Below are positions 16,031-24,770 of a stretch of DNA of 37,805 bases, piece by piece; position 1 is the first letter of the stretch; each line of letters begins with the position of its first letter. Position numbers and translations under genes: made by a program. The stretch covers positions 1 through 37,805 of the forward strand of contig JBEBJQ010000039.1 of the NCBI GenBank assembly GCA_040079795.1, read 5' to 3'. A model generated the notes under the pieces. The model was given only the letters and a program-made list of their open reading frames with translations. It was not told where the DNA came from and made no database searches. The DNA comes from SXIZ01 sp040079795 (GTDB taxonomy: Bacteria > Pseudomonadota > Gammaproteobacteria > Methylococcales > Methylomonadaceae).

Positions 16031-18562
16031 ATGAATAAGAATTTTATAAGGTATTGTTTTGGGCTGTTAGTAGCTTCAACTGTAATATCCTTACAGGTGC
16101 ATGCGGGCGAGTTGGTTCCGGTGACTGCTGATGATACGAAGGCCGCGGTTAAAATAGCCTATAAGCTGACCAATGACAAATCGGCAGCCAGTAACACGTT
16201 TGTATCGAGTGAGGCGATTAAGCTCAGTTTTTCGGTAACGGTTGCAGATAAGGATGTCGGTCAAGCAGGCAAATTATTTGTGGTGGCACGCTATAACGAC
16301 AGTTTTTTTAAGCTGACGGCAACAGGGGGGTGGCAGGTCTGGGATTTGCAATTGGCTTCCTTGACAGGCTTTAAAAGCAAAACCCTGGAAAAACAGGAAC
16401 AAGTGGAGGTTTTAAGTAATCAGTCCCTGCCTGCCGGGGAGTTTTTGGTGTTTACCGGTTACCAAACCGATGCCAACGAAGGGGTTTTTTATAGTGCTGT
16501 GCCTGCGGCATTTGCGGTTTTTGATAAGCAAAGCCCGGCTTTGCGGCGTATTGTCAATAAAGCGGTGTTGACGGCGTTGTTTGACCGGGGTGGTGCGGGC
16601 AGTAAAGATACTACCGGCACGTCATATTCACCAGCAGCTACTACAGCACCATTCGCGCCGGTGGCGGCGTCTACGAATGATTCCGCTTCGACGCCCCCGG
16701 CAACCTCGCAGACCAATATTCAGGAACTTGGGGTTGATGAAAGTGACCGGATTAAAGTGAATGGTGACCAATTGTTCGCTTTGGAAAAGTGCGCAAAAGA
16801 TACGGCTAAGCAATGTTTGGCGGCGTATCGCATGGTTGAATCGCCTGCTTCAACTACCGCATTGGGTTCACTTGAGTTGGGCAATAATACTTATCAGGAT
16901 ACGCTTTACAGCGCGCAAACGGATGCTGCGAGCAACCAGAAACAAATCGTTTATTTAGGCAGCTCCATGCAGTACCCCATATTTGATTTTTGGTTTTCCC
17001 CGTATTATTGGCAACAGGATAATAAGACGGTCATCAAATTTATAGATGTCGCTCAGCCTGGTGCCATGCAGGTTAAATCAACTATTACGCTGAATACCGC
17101 TTTAATATCGAGCCGGGTGGTGGATAATGTCTTGTATGTCGTTACCCGGAAAAATCCGCACTTTTATTACCCTGAATTGGATAAGCCAGTGGTGTTAGGT
17201 GAAACGGCGGGGCCATTAACTACAGCAGTGGCACCTGATAGTGTGCAGGTGTTGCCGCCCAAAGCAGTTGTTGTGCCGCTGAAAAAAGATATTGAAGAGT
17301 TGTTGCCAACCATTGCGTTCGATGGTGCTGCGGCAACTCCTTTAGTAAAAGCGGACGACTGCTATATGCCCGCTCGGAGTAGTGATAAGCCGGTAGATAA
17401 TACCCTGATTACCATTACCGCCATACCCTTAACGGCGCCAGCGCAATACTATTCCGTGTGTGTGGCAGGTTCGGTGGATACTTTTTATATGTCTACCCAA
17501 GCGTTCTATCTGGCGACTACCCGTTACTATTATCCCTTGAGCGGTAATAACTTTGTCTATGACAGTAAACTTACCGAAGTGACGACTGAAATCCATAAAT
17601 TTGCCTTGGCGAAAGCCGCCTTAACCTATAAAGGATCGGGTACTGTTCCGGGTCACTTGGGTTGGGATGCGGATAAGCAGCCGTTCCGCATGGGGGAAAA
17701 TAACAATGTCTTAAAAGTCGCCACCTCGTTAGGGGATACTTGGAATGATAGCTCCAAGACCCGCGTTTCGGTGTTACAGGAAGATCCTTCGGCTAAACAG
17801 CTTAAAGAAATCAGCTTTTTGGATAATTTAGGTAAACCGGGTGAACGTTTATATGCCGCGCGTTTTATAGGTAATCGGGGATATCTGGTGACTTTTAAAA
17901 CCACCGATCCGTTGTATATCTTGGACTTTAAAGACCCTACAAAACCGGAAGTATTGGGTGAGCTGAAGATAAATGGCTATTCAGATTATCTACACCCGAT
18001 TGGTGATAATTATTTGTTAGGAATTGGGAAAGACGCCATACCGGATACGACCTCGTCCGCCAATCCATTTGGTGTGGATCGGGGGGCGTGGTATCAAGGG
18101 GTTAAATTATCGCTGTTCGATGTTTCTTCTAAAGAAAAATTAAAAGAAATAGACAGTGTGATTATTGGGAAAAGAGGCACCCAATCAGCGGCATTACAGG
18201 ATCATCATGCCTTGGCTTGGTTAGCGTCCAGCAGTAGCAAGGGTACTCTCTCGATTCCCATAGAATTGCATAATAATCTCCTGCCAAGTTCACAGTTACA
18301 AAATTATACAAAAGATTATTATTCGTTGCCTTCCGCTTATTACGACTGGACGCATACGGGGCTGTATACCTTTACCATTGATGCTACAGCCACCCCGGCG
18401 ATAAAGCTTAACAGGCGTTTAATTGCCGAAGTGAATGATCCGTCTATCTACAACTCGTATTACGGTGTTGGTACTTATAATGACCGCGCGGTTATACAAG
18501 GAAACAGTGTGCATTATGTGCATGATAACCGGGTATTGTCTGCCAGTATCGGTGGCGAATAA
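16031..18562 (+). CDS. Large exported beta-propeller domain protein
   Basis: An 843-residue exported protein. The signal peptide is MNKNFIRYCFGLLVASTVIS with probable cleavage after VHA. A non-propeller N-terminal domain (about 25-200, similar in look to an Ig-like or DUF4384-type beta domain) leads through a Thr/Ser/Ala linker to the diagnostic motif NIQELGVDESDRIKVNG near residue 228. That motif (NxQxxGVDExDxVKxDG) marks the C-terminal beta-propeller family of secreted proteins (Beta_propel). The remaining 600 residues have repeated blades such as RLYAARFIGNRGYLVTFKTT and LYILDFKDPTKPEVLGEL. There are few Cys. Role unknown; probably binding or scaffold at the cell surface. It closes the secreted cluster and is followed by a hairpin. 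Confidence 0.8.
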   Translation: MNKNFIRYCFGLLVASTVISLQVHAGELVPVTADDTKAAVKIAYKLTNDKSAASNTFVSSEAIKLSFSVTVADKDVGQAGKLFVVARYNDSFFKLTATGGWQVWDLQLASLTGFKSKTLEKQEQVEVLSNQSLPAGEFLVFTGYQTDANEGVFYSAVPAAFAVFDKQSPALRRIVNKAVLTALFDRGGAGSKDTTGTSYSPAATTAPFAPVAASTNDSASTPPATSQTNIQELGVDESDRIKVNGDQLFALEKCAKDTAKQCLAAYRMVESPASTTALGSLELGNNTYQDTLYSAQTDAASNQKQIVYLGSSMQYPIFDFWFSPYYWQQDNKTVIKFIDVAQPGAMQVKSTITLNTALISSRVVDNVLYVVTRKNPHFYYPELDKPVVLGETAGPLTTAVAPDSVQVLPPKAVVVPLKKDIEELLPTIAFDGAAATPLVKADDCYMPARSSDKPVDNTLITITAIPLTAPAQYYSVCVAGSVDTFYMSTQAFYLATTRYYYPLSGNNFVYDSKLTEVTTEIHKFALAKAALTYKGSGTVPGHLGWDADKQPFRMGENNNVLKVATSLGDTWNDSSKTRVSVLQEDPSAKQLKEISFLDNLGKPGERLYAARFIGNRGYLVTFKTTDPLYILDFKDPTKPEVLGELKINGYSDYLHPIGDNYLLGIGKDAIPDTTSSANPFGVDRGAWYQGVKLSLFDVSSKEKLKEIDSVIIGKRGTQSAALQDHHALAWLASSSSKGTLSIPIELHNNLLPSSQLQNYTKDYYSLPSAYYDWTHTGLYTFTIDATATPAIKLNRRLIAEVNDPSIYNSYYGVGTYNDRAVIQGNSVHYVHDNRVLSASIGGE

Positions 18563-18594
18563 TTAAGCGTTGGTTATCGGTAATTTTAAATTGG

Positions 18595-18620
18595 CCTGCA
18601 AAGGATTAAAACTTTGCAGG
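18595..18620 (+). terminator. Hairpin after beta-propeller gene
   Basis: cctgcaaag (18595-18603) pairs perfectly with ctttgcagg (18612-18620) around an 8-base loop. It is 32 bases past the stop. No T-tract follows (tcagtt), so it may protect the 3' end or stall polymerase rather than being a canonical terminator. Confidence 0.5.
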
Positions 18621-18640
18621 TCAGTTGTGCCAAGGTTCGA

Positions 18641-18671
18641 TTGTAATTAGACACCTTGTTTTTGTTATAAT
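18641..18671 (+). promoter_or_regulatory. Sigma70 promoter candidate for membrane protein
   Basis: A perfect -10 box TATAAT (18666-18671) has a TTGTAA -35-like box at 18641-18646 with a 19-base spacer, slightly long. It is 29 bases upstream of the ATG at 18701, giving a short leader of about 22 bases. Confidence 0.4.
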
Positions 18672-18700
18672 GGACGGTTTTAACGTCTCCGTTATAAGCC

Positions 18701-19207
18701 ATGAAACTATTGCTGGATTACATTGCGCTGTGTTTTTTTATTAACAACCCGAACGATTTAGAACCCTCGAAAGGGTTTGTTTGGAAATGCGTCGCATTTT
18801 ATTTAGTTTCCGGCTCTATTGTGGAGGGGCTTATTAGCGACCCGGCAGATGGTTCGCTGGAAGTGGCGTTTCGGATAATTATGGCGCTTACATTGATTTC
18901 AGGGATGGTCTTTGCGTTGAAACAATGGTCTAGGTTTACGCAATTGTTGACCGCTATTTTTATGTGTGAAAACTTTATTATGACTTTGGGTATTGCGACT
19001 GAAATATTGGATCATTATTTACAGCGTACGCAATATGATTATATCTCCTGGTATCTGGGTGGCGTATTGGTTTTATGGTATATCGCTATTTTGGGCTATA
19101 TCATCCGGCAGATGTTTGAATATAATTTATCGGCTAGCGTTATATTGGCATTTGGTTATTTTAGTTTAACTTATGGTTTACCTTTTTTGGTTATGGAAGT
19201 GATATAA
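18701..19207 (+). CDS. Polytopic inner-membrane protein, unknown (Yip1-like look)
   Basis: A 168-residue very hydrophobic protein with about four to five membrane helices: near 25-45, 60-75, 85-105, 118-140 and 145-165. The N-terminal segment is MKLLLDYIALCFFINNP. The pattern of short loops and a Pro-containing NNPNDLEPS opening resembles YIP1-family-like small membrane proteins, but this is only a look-alike and I do not assign function. It has its own promoter candidate with a perfect -10 and a terminator hairpin shared with the convergent xoxJ, so it is probably a single-gene unit. Confidence 0.6.
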   Translation: MKLLLDYIALCFFINNPNDLEPSKGFVWKCVAFYLVSGSIVEGLISDPADGSLEVAFRIIMALTLISGMVFALKQWSRFTQLLTAIFMCENFIMTLGIATEILDHYLQRTQYDYISWYLGGVLVLWYIAILGYIIRQMFEYNLSASVILAFGYFSLTYGLPFLVMEVI

Positions 19208-19249
19208 GCCAAAAAGTGGCATCATTAAAATTGGCTGTCCCCCTAAATA

Positions 19250-19284
19250 AGTACGTTGATTTTAAATGATCATCGCAACGTACT
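19250..19284. terminator. Hairpin between convergent genes
   Basis: agtacgttg (19250-19258) pairs with caacgtact (19276-19284) around a 17-base loop; catttt follows on the plus strand. It lies between the convergent membrane-protein and xoxJ genes and may serve both, although the T-tract is short. Confidence 0.55.
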
Positions 19285-19302
19285 CATTTTATCCAACAAC
19301 AT

Positions 19303-20166
19303 TTAGTCTTTGTCTTTAGGTTCGGCGCCGGGAATGGGCAGTAACGGCATGTTGTATTTGCCTAAAATAGTTTGAATTTGATTGTGGTTTTTTTCAATAA
19401 GGCTATTTAGTCGGGCTTTTCGTTCTTTGTCGCCCATGCGGACGCCCATTGCCATTGAGAAATCAAATTTCATGCCCGGTAAATTTGTAGGCATGGGCAG
19501 TTGCGTATAAGTATTCTTTGGGCTTTGTGAAATAACATGTCCGGCCAAAGGTCCCCAGAGCACAACCATATCGATTTTTTTGGCTTTAATGTCTTTGTCA
19601 ATTTGCATGGCGGTATTGTTTTCGCTATCGCCGGACATGGTTTGATAAGGAATGCCTTGCGCAAGTAGTCCAATATATTGCAGCCAGGTGGTGCCTGGGC
19701 CGCGATCAAACATAGCTATATGTAAGCCTTCCTGTTTTTCTAACGGTAGATTCGCCAGTTGAGAGGCGTCAGTAATGTCATCCCAGCCACGTCCTTTAGC
19801 AATTAATAATACGTAGCTGGAGTGATAATAGGGAATGGTGGTCAAGGCCATATCGTAACCAGCCGGAACACCCATAATTACATCACATTTATAAACGCCT
19901 TCCTGATTATCTACTTCTGCTTTTAAGGTGTTATTAATAAAGCCGATACGCTGCGGAAACCAAGTGTATTCGAGTTTTTGCCCTAATTGTTTGGCGAATA
20001 ACTCGGCAATTTTGTTTTCAAAACCCGTGCCTTTTTTGTCAGAATAGGGCGGATTTAAGGGGTCGGCACAGACTTTGAAAGCTTCTTCTGCATGGGGCGA
20101 ATCGATGCTGACGATTAGCAGGGCGCTTAACAATAGGGTGTTTTTAAATTTTGGCATTACTCGCAT
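19303..20166 (-). CDS. xoxJ: XoxJ periplasmic solute-binding-like partner of XoxF
   Basis: A 287-residue periplasmic protein of the MxaJ/XoxJ family, which has a solute-binding-protein fold and is needed with XoxF or MxaFI in methanol oxidation, perhaps in activating the dehydrogenase. The start is set by AGGAG seven bases before ATG 20166; a longer frame to 20223 would run through the terminator. The signal peptide is MRVMPKFKNTLLLSALLIVS with cleavage after HA near residue 26. The mature start FKVCADPLNPPYSDKKGTGF and the CDVIMGVPAGYD segment are characteristic, and two Cys (near 31 and 93) may pair. It follows xoxF by 122 bases on the same strand. No xoxG cytochrome lies next to it. Confidence 0.9.
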   Translation of the reverse strand: MRVMPKFKNTLLLSALLIVSIDSPHAEEAFKVCADPLNPPYSDKKGTGFENKIAELFAKQLGQKLEYTWFPQRIGFINNTLKAEVDNQEGVYKCDVIMGVPAGYDMALTTIPYYHSSYVLLIAKGRGWDDITDASQLANLPLEKQEGLHIAMFDRGPGTTWLQYIGLLAQGIPYQTMSGDSENNTAMQIDKDIKAKKIDMVVLWGPLAGHVISQSPKNTYTQLPMPTNLPGMKFDFSMAMGVRMGDKERKARLNSLIEKNHNQIQTILGKYNMPLLPIPGAEPKDKD

Positions 20167-20194
20167 TGAGTACTCCTGAGCAATAATCAACCAT

Positions 20195-20227
20195 AAAAAA
20201 AGCCTTGGCCGAAAACCGACCAAGGCT
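20195..20227 (-). terminator. Terminator between xoxF and xoxJ
   Basis: On the minus strand the arms agccttgg and ccaaggct (20220-20227 and 20201-20208 on the plus strand) form a stem with an 11-base loop, followed by a run of at least six T (20195-20200). It lies 61 bases after the xoxF stop and ends 28 bases before the xoxJ ATG. It would lower xoxJ transcription relative to xoxF if readthrough is partial. Confidence 0.85.
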
Positions 20228-20288
20228 CTTATTGTATCAAACCGGAAACATCACTAAGTAATATTTCAGATTATGTACCGTCTTTCAC

Positions 20289-22139
20289 TTACTCAGGTAA
20301 TGCAAACACGGTTAAGGTGCCACCTAATTTGGTGAAAGAACCTAAGCTTCTGTATGCACCTACCGCACCCAGACCTTCAGAGCCAGATTTGTCAGTACCG
20401 TCGTCTAAACCGGCCGCGATACCGATACCTGCCCAGCCGCCGATACCTGACAATACGCCAACGTATTGTTTGCCACCGTAGCTCCAAGTATTGACGTTAC
20501 CGATGATGCCGGATGGGGTTTTGAATTTATATAATTCTTTACCGGTTTTAGCATCAACTGCTTTCAGATAACCTTCAAGAGTACCGTAGAAAACCACACC
20601 ACCAGCCGTTGCGACAGAACCTGACCAAACCGAGAACTGCTCATTATTAGACCAAGCAATTTTGCCGGTTTTAGCGTCATAAGCAGTAAACTGACCTAAG
20701 TGAGTGGTTTCTTCAGGTTTACCTGTAATAGCATTAGCAGTTGCGGGCATCATGGTTAAAGTTGCACCTACATAAGGCTGACCCGCAGTGTAGGAAACTT
20801 CAAATGGTTCATATTCCATACACAGGTGGTTACCGGAAATATAGAACAAACCAGTTTGTGGTGAGTAAGAAACCGGTTGTTGGTTTTTAGACCCTAACGC
20901 AGCTGGACATACGCCAACGGTATTGACGTCTGCACCGTTTTGTTCGGTAGAGTATTTCGAAACTACTTCTGGACGACCAGTTTTCATATCAACATGGGTT
21001 GCCCAGTTAACTGATTTGTCGAATTTTTCAGCGACTAACAGTTCCCCAGTTTCACGATCTAAAGTGTAGCCAAAACCGTTACGGTCAAAATGCACGATGG
21101 TCTTATGCATTTTTCCTTTAACTTCTTGGTCAACCAGAACCGTTTCATTGATACCGTCAAAGTCCCATTCGTCATGTGGGGTCATTTGATATACCCATTT
21201 AACTTCACCAGTGTCAGCATCACGAGCCCATAAGGACATAGACCATTTGTTGTCGCCAGGACGTTGCACTGGGTTCCAGGTAGAAGGGTTACCAGATCCG
21301 TAATAAACCAAGTTTAATTTTGGATCATAGCTGTACCAGCCCCAAGTTGTGCCGCCACCGATTTTCCATTGGTCACCTTGCCAAGTAGAAGTGCTAGACT
21401 CTTTACCGACTTTTTGAACTTTGCCGTCTTTCCAAGTTGTGGTTTTGTCTGGGTTGATTAAGGTGCCTGCATCGGGACCAACACTGTAACCTTTCCAAGC
21501 TAATTTGCCGGTATTGATGTCATAAGCAGCCAAGAAACCACGCACACCAAATTCACCGCCGGAGATACCGGTCAACACTTTGTCTTTAACAACCAAAGGT
21601 GCGTTGGTGTTGGTCATACCTAATTTTGGGTCGCCGTTTTGAACGCTCCAAACTCTTTTACCAGTTTTAGCGTCAAGTGCTGTTAAAACGGTATCAGATT
21701 GTTGTAAGAAGATTTTGCCATCGCCATAAGCCAAACCGCGGTTGACGGTGTCGCAGCACATTACAGGAATAGTGACGTCAGCATCTTGGGTCGGGGTATA
21801 TTCCCAGATGATTGCTTGGGTTTTTTGATCTAAAGCGTAGACAGTATTAGGAAATGGGGTATGGATATATAGAACATCGTCAACAACTAATGGGCCACCT
21901 TCGTGTCCACGCAAAACACCGGTAGAAAAAGACCAAGCAGGTTGCAGGGTTTTCACGTTGCTGGCAGTAATTTGATTTAATTCACTGTAACGTGTGCCGG
22001 CATAATTACCACCCCAAGTTGCCCAGTTAGCAGGGTTTTGAGTGAGCTTTTCAACACCACTATTCGCACTTGAAATAGAGGGGGCGGCGAGTATAGCTGC
22101 AATGCTTGAAGCCAGTAGTAAGCTTTTAAAAGGTTTCAT
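20289..22139 (-). CDS. xoxF: Lanthanide-dependent methanol dehydrogenase XoxF
   Basis: A 616-residue PQQ enzyme that oxidises methanol in the periplasm. The signal peptide is MKPFKSLLLASSIAAILAAP with cleavage near residue 25. Features of PQQ alcohol dehydrogenases include the adjacent Cys128-Cys129 (VMCCDTVNRG) that form the unusual disulfide over PQQ, repeated Trp/Gly docking blades, and the catalytic Asp326 in DEWDFDGINE. Asp328, two residues on, is the extra acidic ligand that distinguishes XoxF (lanthanide) from MxaF, which has Ala there. The repeats and C-terminus fit the XoxF5 group, though clade needs a tree. A very strong GGAGGAA ribosome-binding site precedes the ATG, consistent with high expression. 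xoxJ is downstream. Confidence 0.97.
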   Translation of the reverse strand: MKPFKSLLLASSIAAILAAPSISSANSGVEKLTQNPANWATWGGNYAGTRYSELNQITASNVKTLQPAWSFSTGVLRGHEGGPLVVDDVLYIHTPFPNTVYALDQKTQAIIWEYTPTQDADVTIPVMCCDTVNRGLAYGDGKIFLQQSDTVLTALDAKTGKRVWSVQNGDPKLGMTNTNAPLVVKDKVLTGISGGEFGVRGFLAAYDINTGKLAWKGYSVGPDAGTLINPDKTTTWKDGKVQKVGKESSTSTWQGDQWKIGGGTTWGWYSYDPKLNLVYYGSGNPSTWNPVQRPGDNKWSMSLWARDADTGEVKWVYQMTPHDEWDFDGINETVLVDQEVKGKMHKTIVHFDRNGFGYTLDRETGELLVAEKFDKSVNWATHVDMKTGRPEVVSKYSTEQNGADVNTVGVCPAALGSKNQQPVSYSPQTGLFYISGNHLCMEYEPFEVSYTAGQPYVGATLTMMPATANAITGKPEETTHLGQFTAYDAKTGKIAWSNNEQFSVWSGSVATAGGVVFYGTLEGYLKAVDAKTGKELYKFKTPSGIIGNVNTWSYGGKQYVGVLSGIGGWAGIGIAAGLDDGTDKSGSEGLGAVGAYRSLGSFTKLGGTLTVFALPE

Positions 22140-22262
22140 TATAAGTATTCCTCCGTGTATTTTTGTTACACGACAAAGTGCCGATTATTTTTTTAAGACT
22201 AATATTAGTTTTTTGGGTGACTTTCAAAACTTACATCAGGAAATTTTCACTCCAAGCCTCCT

Positions 22263-22290
22263 AGATTAATTGTTTCCCTCTAAAAGTCAA
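22263..22290 (-). promoter_or_regulatory. Candidate xoxF promoter
   Basis: On the minus strand TTGACT (-35, plus 22285-22290) and TAATCT (-10, plus 22263-22268) are separated by 16 bases. This predicts a leader of roughly 115-120 bases before the xoxF ATG. Lanthanide or other regulator sites are not recognisable. The rest of 22140-22581 shows no ORF apart from shadows. Confidence 0.4.
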
Positions 22291-22542
22291 TATTTAAAGG
22301 TTCTCTAGCATTATTTTTTGTGCAATGGATTAGTTTTGTAATTGATCATTAAAATGTAACTATTGAAAAATAGGGTTTTTTACATAAATGATTAAGTATT
22401 TGCGGCATTCAGAACTATATGATTGAGATCTATGCATATCCGCTGCTTGCCTTTCACCAATCGCACTGGATTTCAGGTTTCGGGGTTTACTGGTGTTTAA
22501 TCTGAGGCTAAGACGATGGTGGTTTGTAGAGACCAATTGGTT

Positions 22543-22572
22543 TGTAGGGACGCAACATGTTGCGTCCCTACA
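22543..22572. repeat. Perfect 30-bp palindrome (REP-like)
   Basis: tgtagggacgcaaca (22543-22557) is followed directly by its exact reverse complement. It sits 9 bases past the stop of the cyclophilin gene on the minus strand, preceded by a similar half-copy (tttgtaga). Such extragenic palindromes are often dispersed in genomes and may end or stabilise transcripts; copy number cannot be checked here. Confidence 0.75.
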
Positions 22573-22581
22573 GCAACCGTT

Positions 22582-23163
22582 TTACTCAATAACTTCAGCT
22601 TTCTCAATCACGATGTCGGTTTGCGGCACATCCTGGTGGCCGCCACGGTTTCCGGTAGGTTGCTTGGCCATCGCATCAACTACATCCATGCCTTCGACAA
22701 CTTCAGCAAAAACCGCATAACCCCAGCCTTGTGAGTTAGGGGCTGTGTAATCAAGAAAAGCATTGTCTTTATAATTTATAAAAAATTGCGCAGTGGCAGA
22801 TTGGGGATCATTGGTGCGTGCCATGGCCAATGTGCCGCGTTTATTTTTTAAGCCATTGTCAGCTTCGTTTTTGATCGGGCCGTGAACCGCTTTTTGGGTA
22901 AACTTGGTATCAAACCCACCACCTTGTGCCATAAAGCTTGGAATAACCCGGTGAAAAATCGTCCCGTTATAAAAGCCCTCTTTGACGTAAGTTAAAAAAT
23001 TTTTAGCAGAAACGGGGGCTTTTTCGGTATTCAGTTGTACGGTGATGGTGCCAAGGTTGGTGGTTAATTTAATGCGGGTTTGGGTGTCAGACATTTTTTT
23101 TCCTGTTGCAAAAGAGGTGGTTGAAATTAAAAGGAGCAGCATAGCAAAATTAACGATGCGCAT
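22582..23163 (-). CDS. Peptidyl-prolyl cis-trans isomerase, cyclophilin type
   Basis: A 193-residue cyclophilin that catalyses proline isomerisation in protein folding. Core motifs are FHRVIPSFMAQGGGF (active Arg/Phe/Gln region), GTLAMART, SATAQFFINY and GYAVFAEVVEGMDVV, matching the bacterial PpiA/PpiB class. The ATG at 23163 follows AAGGAA and opens an export signal (MRIVNFAMLLLLISTTSFA), giving a periplasmic PpiA-like product. A second ATG at codon 24 (23094) has its own AGGA seven bases before it and starts MSDTQTRIKLTTNLG, the length of cytoplasmic PpiB. Two products may therefore be made from one gene. It is divergent from cysS. Confidence 0.9.
   Translation of the reverse strand: MRIVNFAMLLLLISTTSFATGKKMSDTQTRIKLTTNLGTITVQLNTEKAPVSAKNFLTYVKEGFYNGTIFHRVIPSFMAQGGGFDTKFTQKAVHGPIKNEADNGLKNKRGTLAMARTNDPQSATAQFFINYKDNAFLDYTAPNSQGWGYAVFAEVVEGMDVVDAMAKQPTGNRGGHQDVPQTDIVIEKAEVIE
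23092..23105 (-). promoter_or_regulatory. Internal ribosome-binding site and second start in cyclophilin gene
   Basis: On the minus strand CAGGA-AAAAAA-ATG gives a good ribosome-binding site seven bases from codon 24. The product from this start would lack the signal peptide and stay in the cytoplasm. Confidence 0.55.
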
Positions 23164-23284
23164 AGGGATTCCTTAAGGTGATTGTAAAGTTTAGATTTTA
23201 TGTTTTTTTCACTTGAAAGAGAAGGGATAAACTTGTTAAATTTACCCGCTTTATTGACGCAACTGCTTTAGCCGACCTTAATTT

Positions 23285-24715
23285 ATGTTAAAAATTTATA
23301 ACACCCTCAGCCGCAACAAAGAAATTTTTAAACCGCGTGTCGCAGGTAAAGTTGGTTTGTATGTATGCGGTATGACTGTCTATGATTATTGTCATATCGG
23401 TCATGCGCGAGTGATGGTGGTGTTTGATACCGTTGCACGTTATTTGCGGCATTCGGGTTATGCGCTCACTTATGTAAGGAATGTTACGGATATTGACGAT
23501 AAAATTATTCAGCGTGCCCAGGAGAACGATGAAACCATTGCTGTGTTAACACAACGCTTTATTAATGCCATGCACGAAGATGAACGGGCTTTGTCAGTGT
23601 TGCCGCCGGATATTGAACCGAAAGCAACAGAGGCCATCGCAGGTATGATTACCCTCATAACGACCCTAATCGATAAAGGGGTTGCTTATGTAGGTGGTAA
23701 TGGGGATGTTTTTTATAGTGTTACAAAATTCCCAAGCTACGGGCAATTGTCAGGTAAAAATCTGGATGACTTACAGGCTGGTGAGCGTGTGGATATTGAC
23801 CACTCAAAGCAAAATCCTTTAGATTTTGTGCTCTGGAAAATGGCGAAACCCAATGAGCCTGCCTGGGAATCGCCCTGGGGAATGGGGCGGCCCGGTTGGC
23901 ATATAGAATGCTCGGCTATGTCTACTTGTTGTTTGGGGAATCATTTTGATATCCACGGTGGTGGTATGGATTTACAGTTCCCGCACCATGAAAATGAAAT
24001 CGCCCAATCGGAAGCGGCGACTGGGGAAAAGTATGTTAACTACTGGATGCACAATGGCTTTGTGCGGGTCAATGAAGAAAAAATGTCCAAGTCCTTAGGC
24101 AATTTTTTTACCGTACGGGAGGTGCTGGCACGTTATAAGCCGGAAGTGATTCGCTTTTTTATTTTGTCTAGCCACTATCGCAGTGCGTTAAATTATTCGG
24201 ATGAGCAATTGGATGATGTGGGCGTAGCATTGACGCGATTGTATACGGCTTTGCGCGACGTTAAAAATGTCCCATTACCTGTAGAAGAGGACTATAAAAA
24301 CCGCTTTGAACAGGCCATGGATGATGATTTTAATACGCCAGTTGCGGTTGCCCTGCTGTTTGATTTGGCGAGGGAGTTAAATAAGGCTAAAGGGCATGAT
24401 CAAGCCAAGGCTGAAAGCTTGGCGGCTACCTTAAAATTTTTAGCGGGTTTGTTGGGTATTTTGCAGGATGATCCTGAAGCTTTTTTAAAAACAGGTGTCA
24501 TGACGCTTTCTGCTTCGATGCCTCAATTCAGTTCAACTATCTCAATAGCGTCTAATGTTTCAGAGGAATTCGTTGAGCAACAAATCCAATTGCGTCTTGA
24601 TGCTAAAAAAGCCAAAGACTGGGCTTTGGCGGATAAAATTCGCAACGACTTAATCGCGCAGGGTGTTATTTTGGAAGATGCCCCTGATGGCTCAACGCGT
24701 TGGCGGCGTGAGTAA
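23285..24715 (+). CDS. cysS: Cysteinyl-tRNA synthetase
   Basis: A 476-residue class I synthetase charging tRNA-Cys. The N-terminal Zn ligand is C28 in VCGMTVYD, the HIGH motif follows at 37-40 (CHIGHARV), the middle Zn site includes IECSAM and HHENE, and the KMSKSLGN loop sits near 270. The DALR-like anticodon domain and a C-terminal tail (IQLRLDAKKAKDWALADKIR) complete the usual architecture; the length is typical (E. coli 461). fchA begins 55 bases after the stop, so the two may be cotranscribed. The start at 23285 is the first family-like Met. It is divergent from the cyclophilin gene with a short shared promoter region. Confidence 0.97.
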   Translation: MLKIYNTLSRNKEIFKPRVAGKVGLYVCGMTVYDYCHIGHARVMVVFDTVARYLRHSGYALTYVRNVTDIDDKIIQRAQENDETIAVLTQRFINAMHEDERALSVLPPDIEPKATEAIAGMITLITTLIDKGVAYVGGNGDVFYSVTKFPSYGQLSGKNLDDLQAGERVDIDHSKQNPLDFVLWKMAKPNEPAWESPWGMGRPGWHIECSAMSTCCLGNHFDIHGGGMDLQFPHHENEIAQSEAATGEKYVNYWMHNGFVRVNEEKMSKSLGNFFTVREVLARYKPEVIRFFILSSHYRSALNYSDEQLDDVGVALTRLYTALRDVKNVPLPVEEDYKNRFEQAMDDDFNTPVAVALLFDLARELNKAKGHDQAKAESLAATLKFLAGLLGILQDDPEAFLKTGVMTLSASMPQFSSTISIASNVSEEFVEQQIQLRLDAKKAKDWALADKIRNDLIAQGVILEDAPDGSTRWRRE

Positions 24716-24770
24716 ATAACTGAGTGCGGATGCCCAATACGACATTAATTCTAAACTGTAGAGTATCTAA

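Noticed and set aside
20167..20223. Longer xoxJ N-terminus starting at 20223
   Set aside because: It would be translated through the xoxF terminator hairpin; AGGAG before ATG 20166 gives a proper signal peptide.
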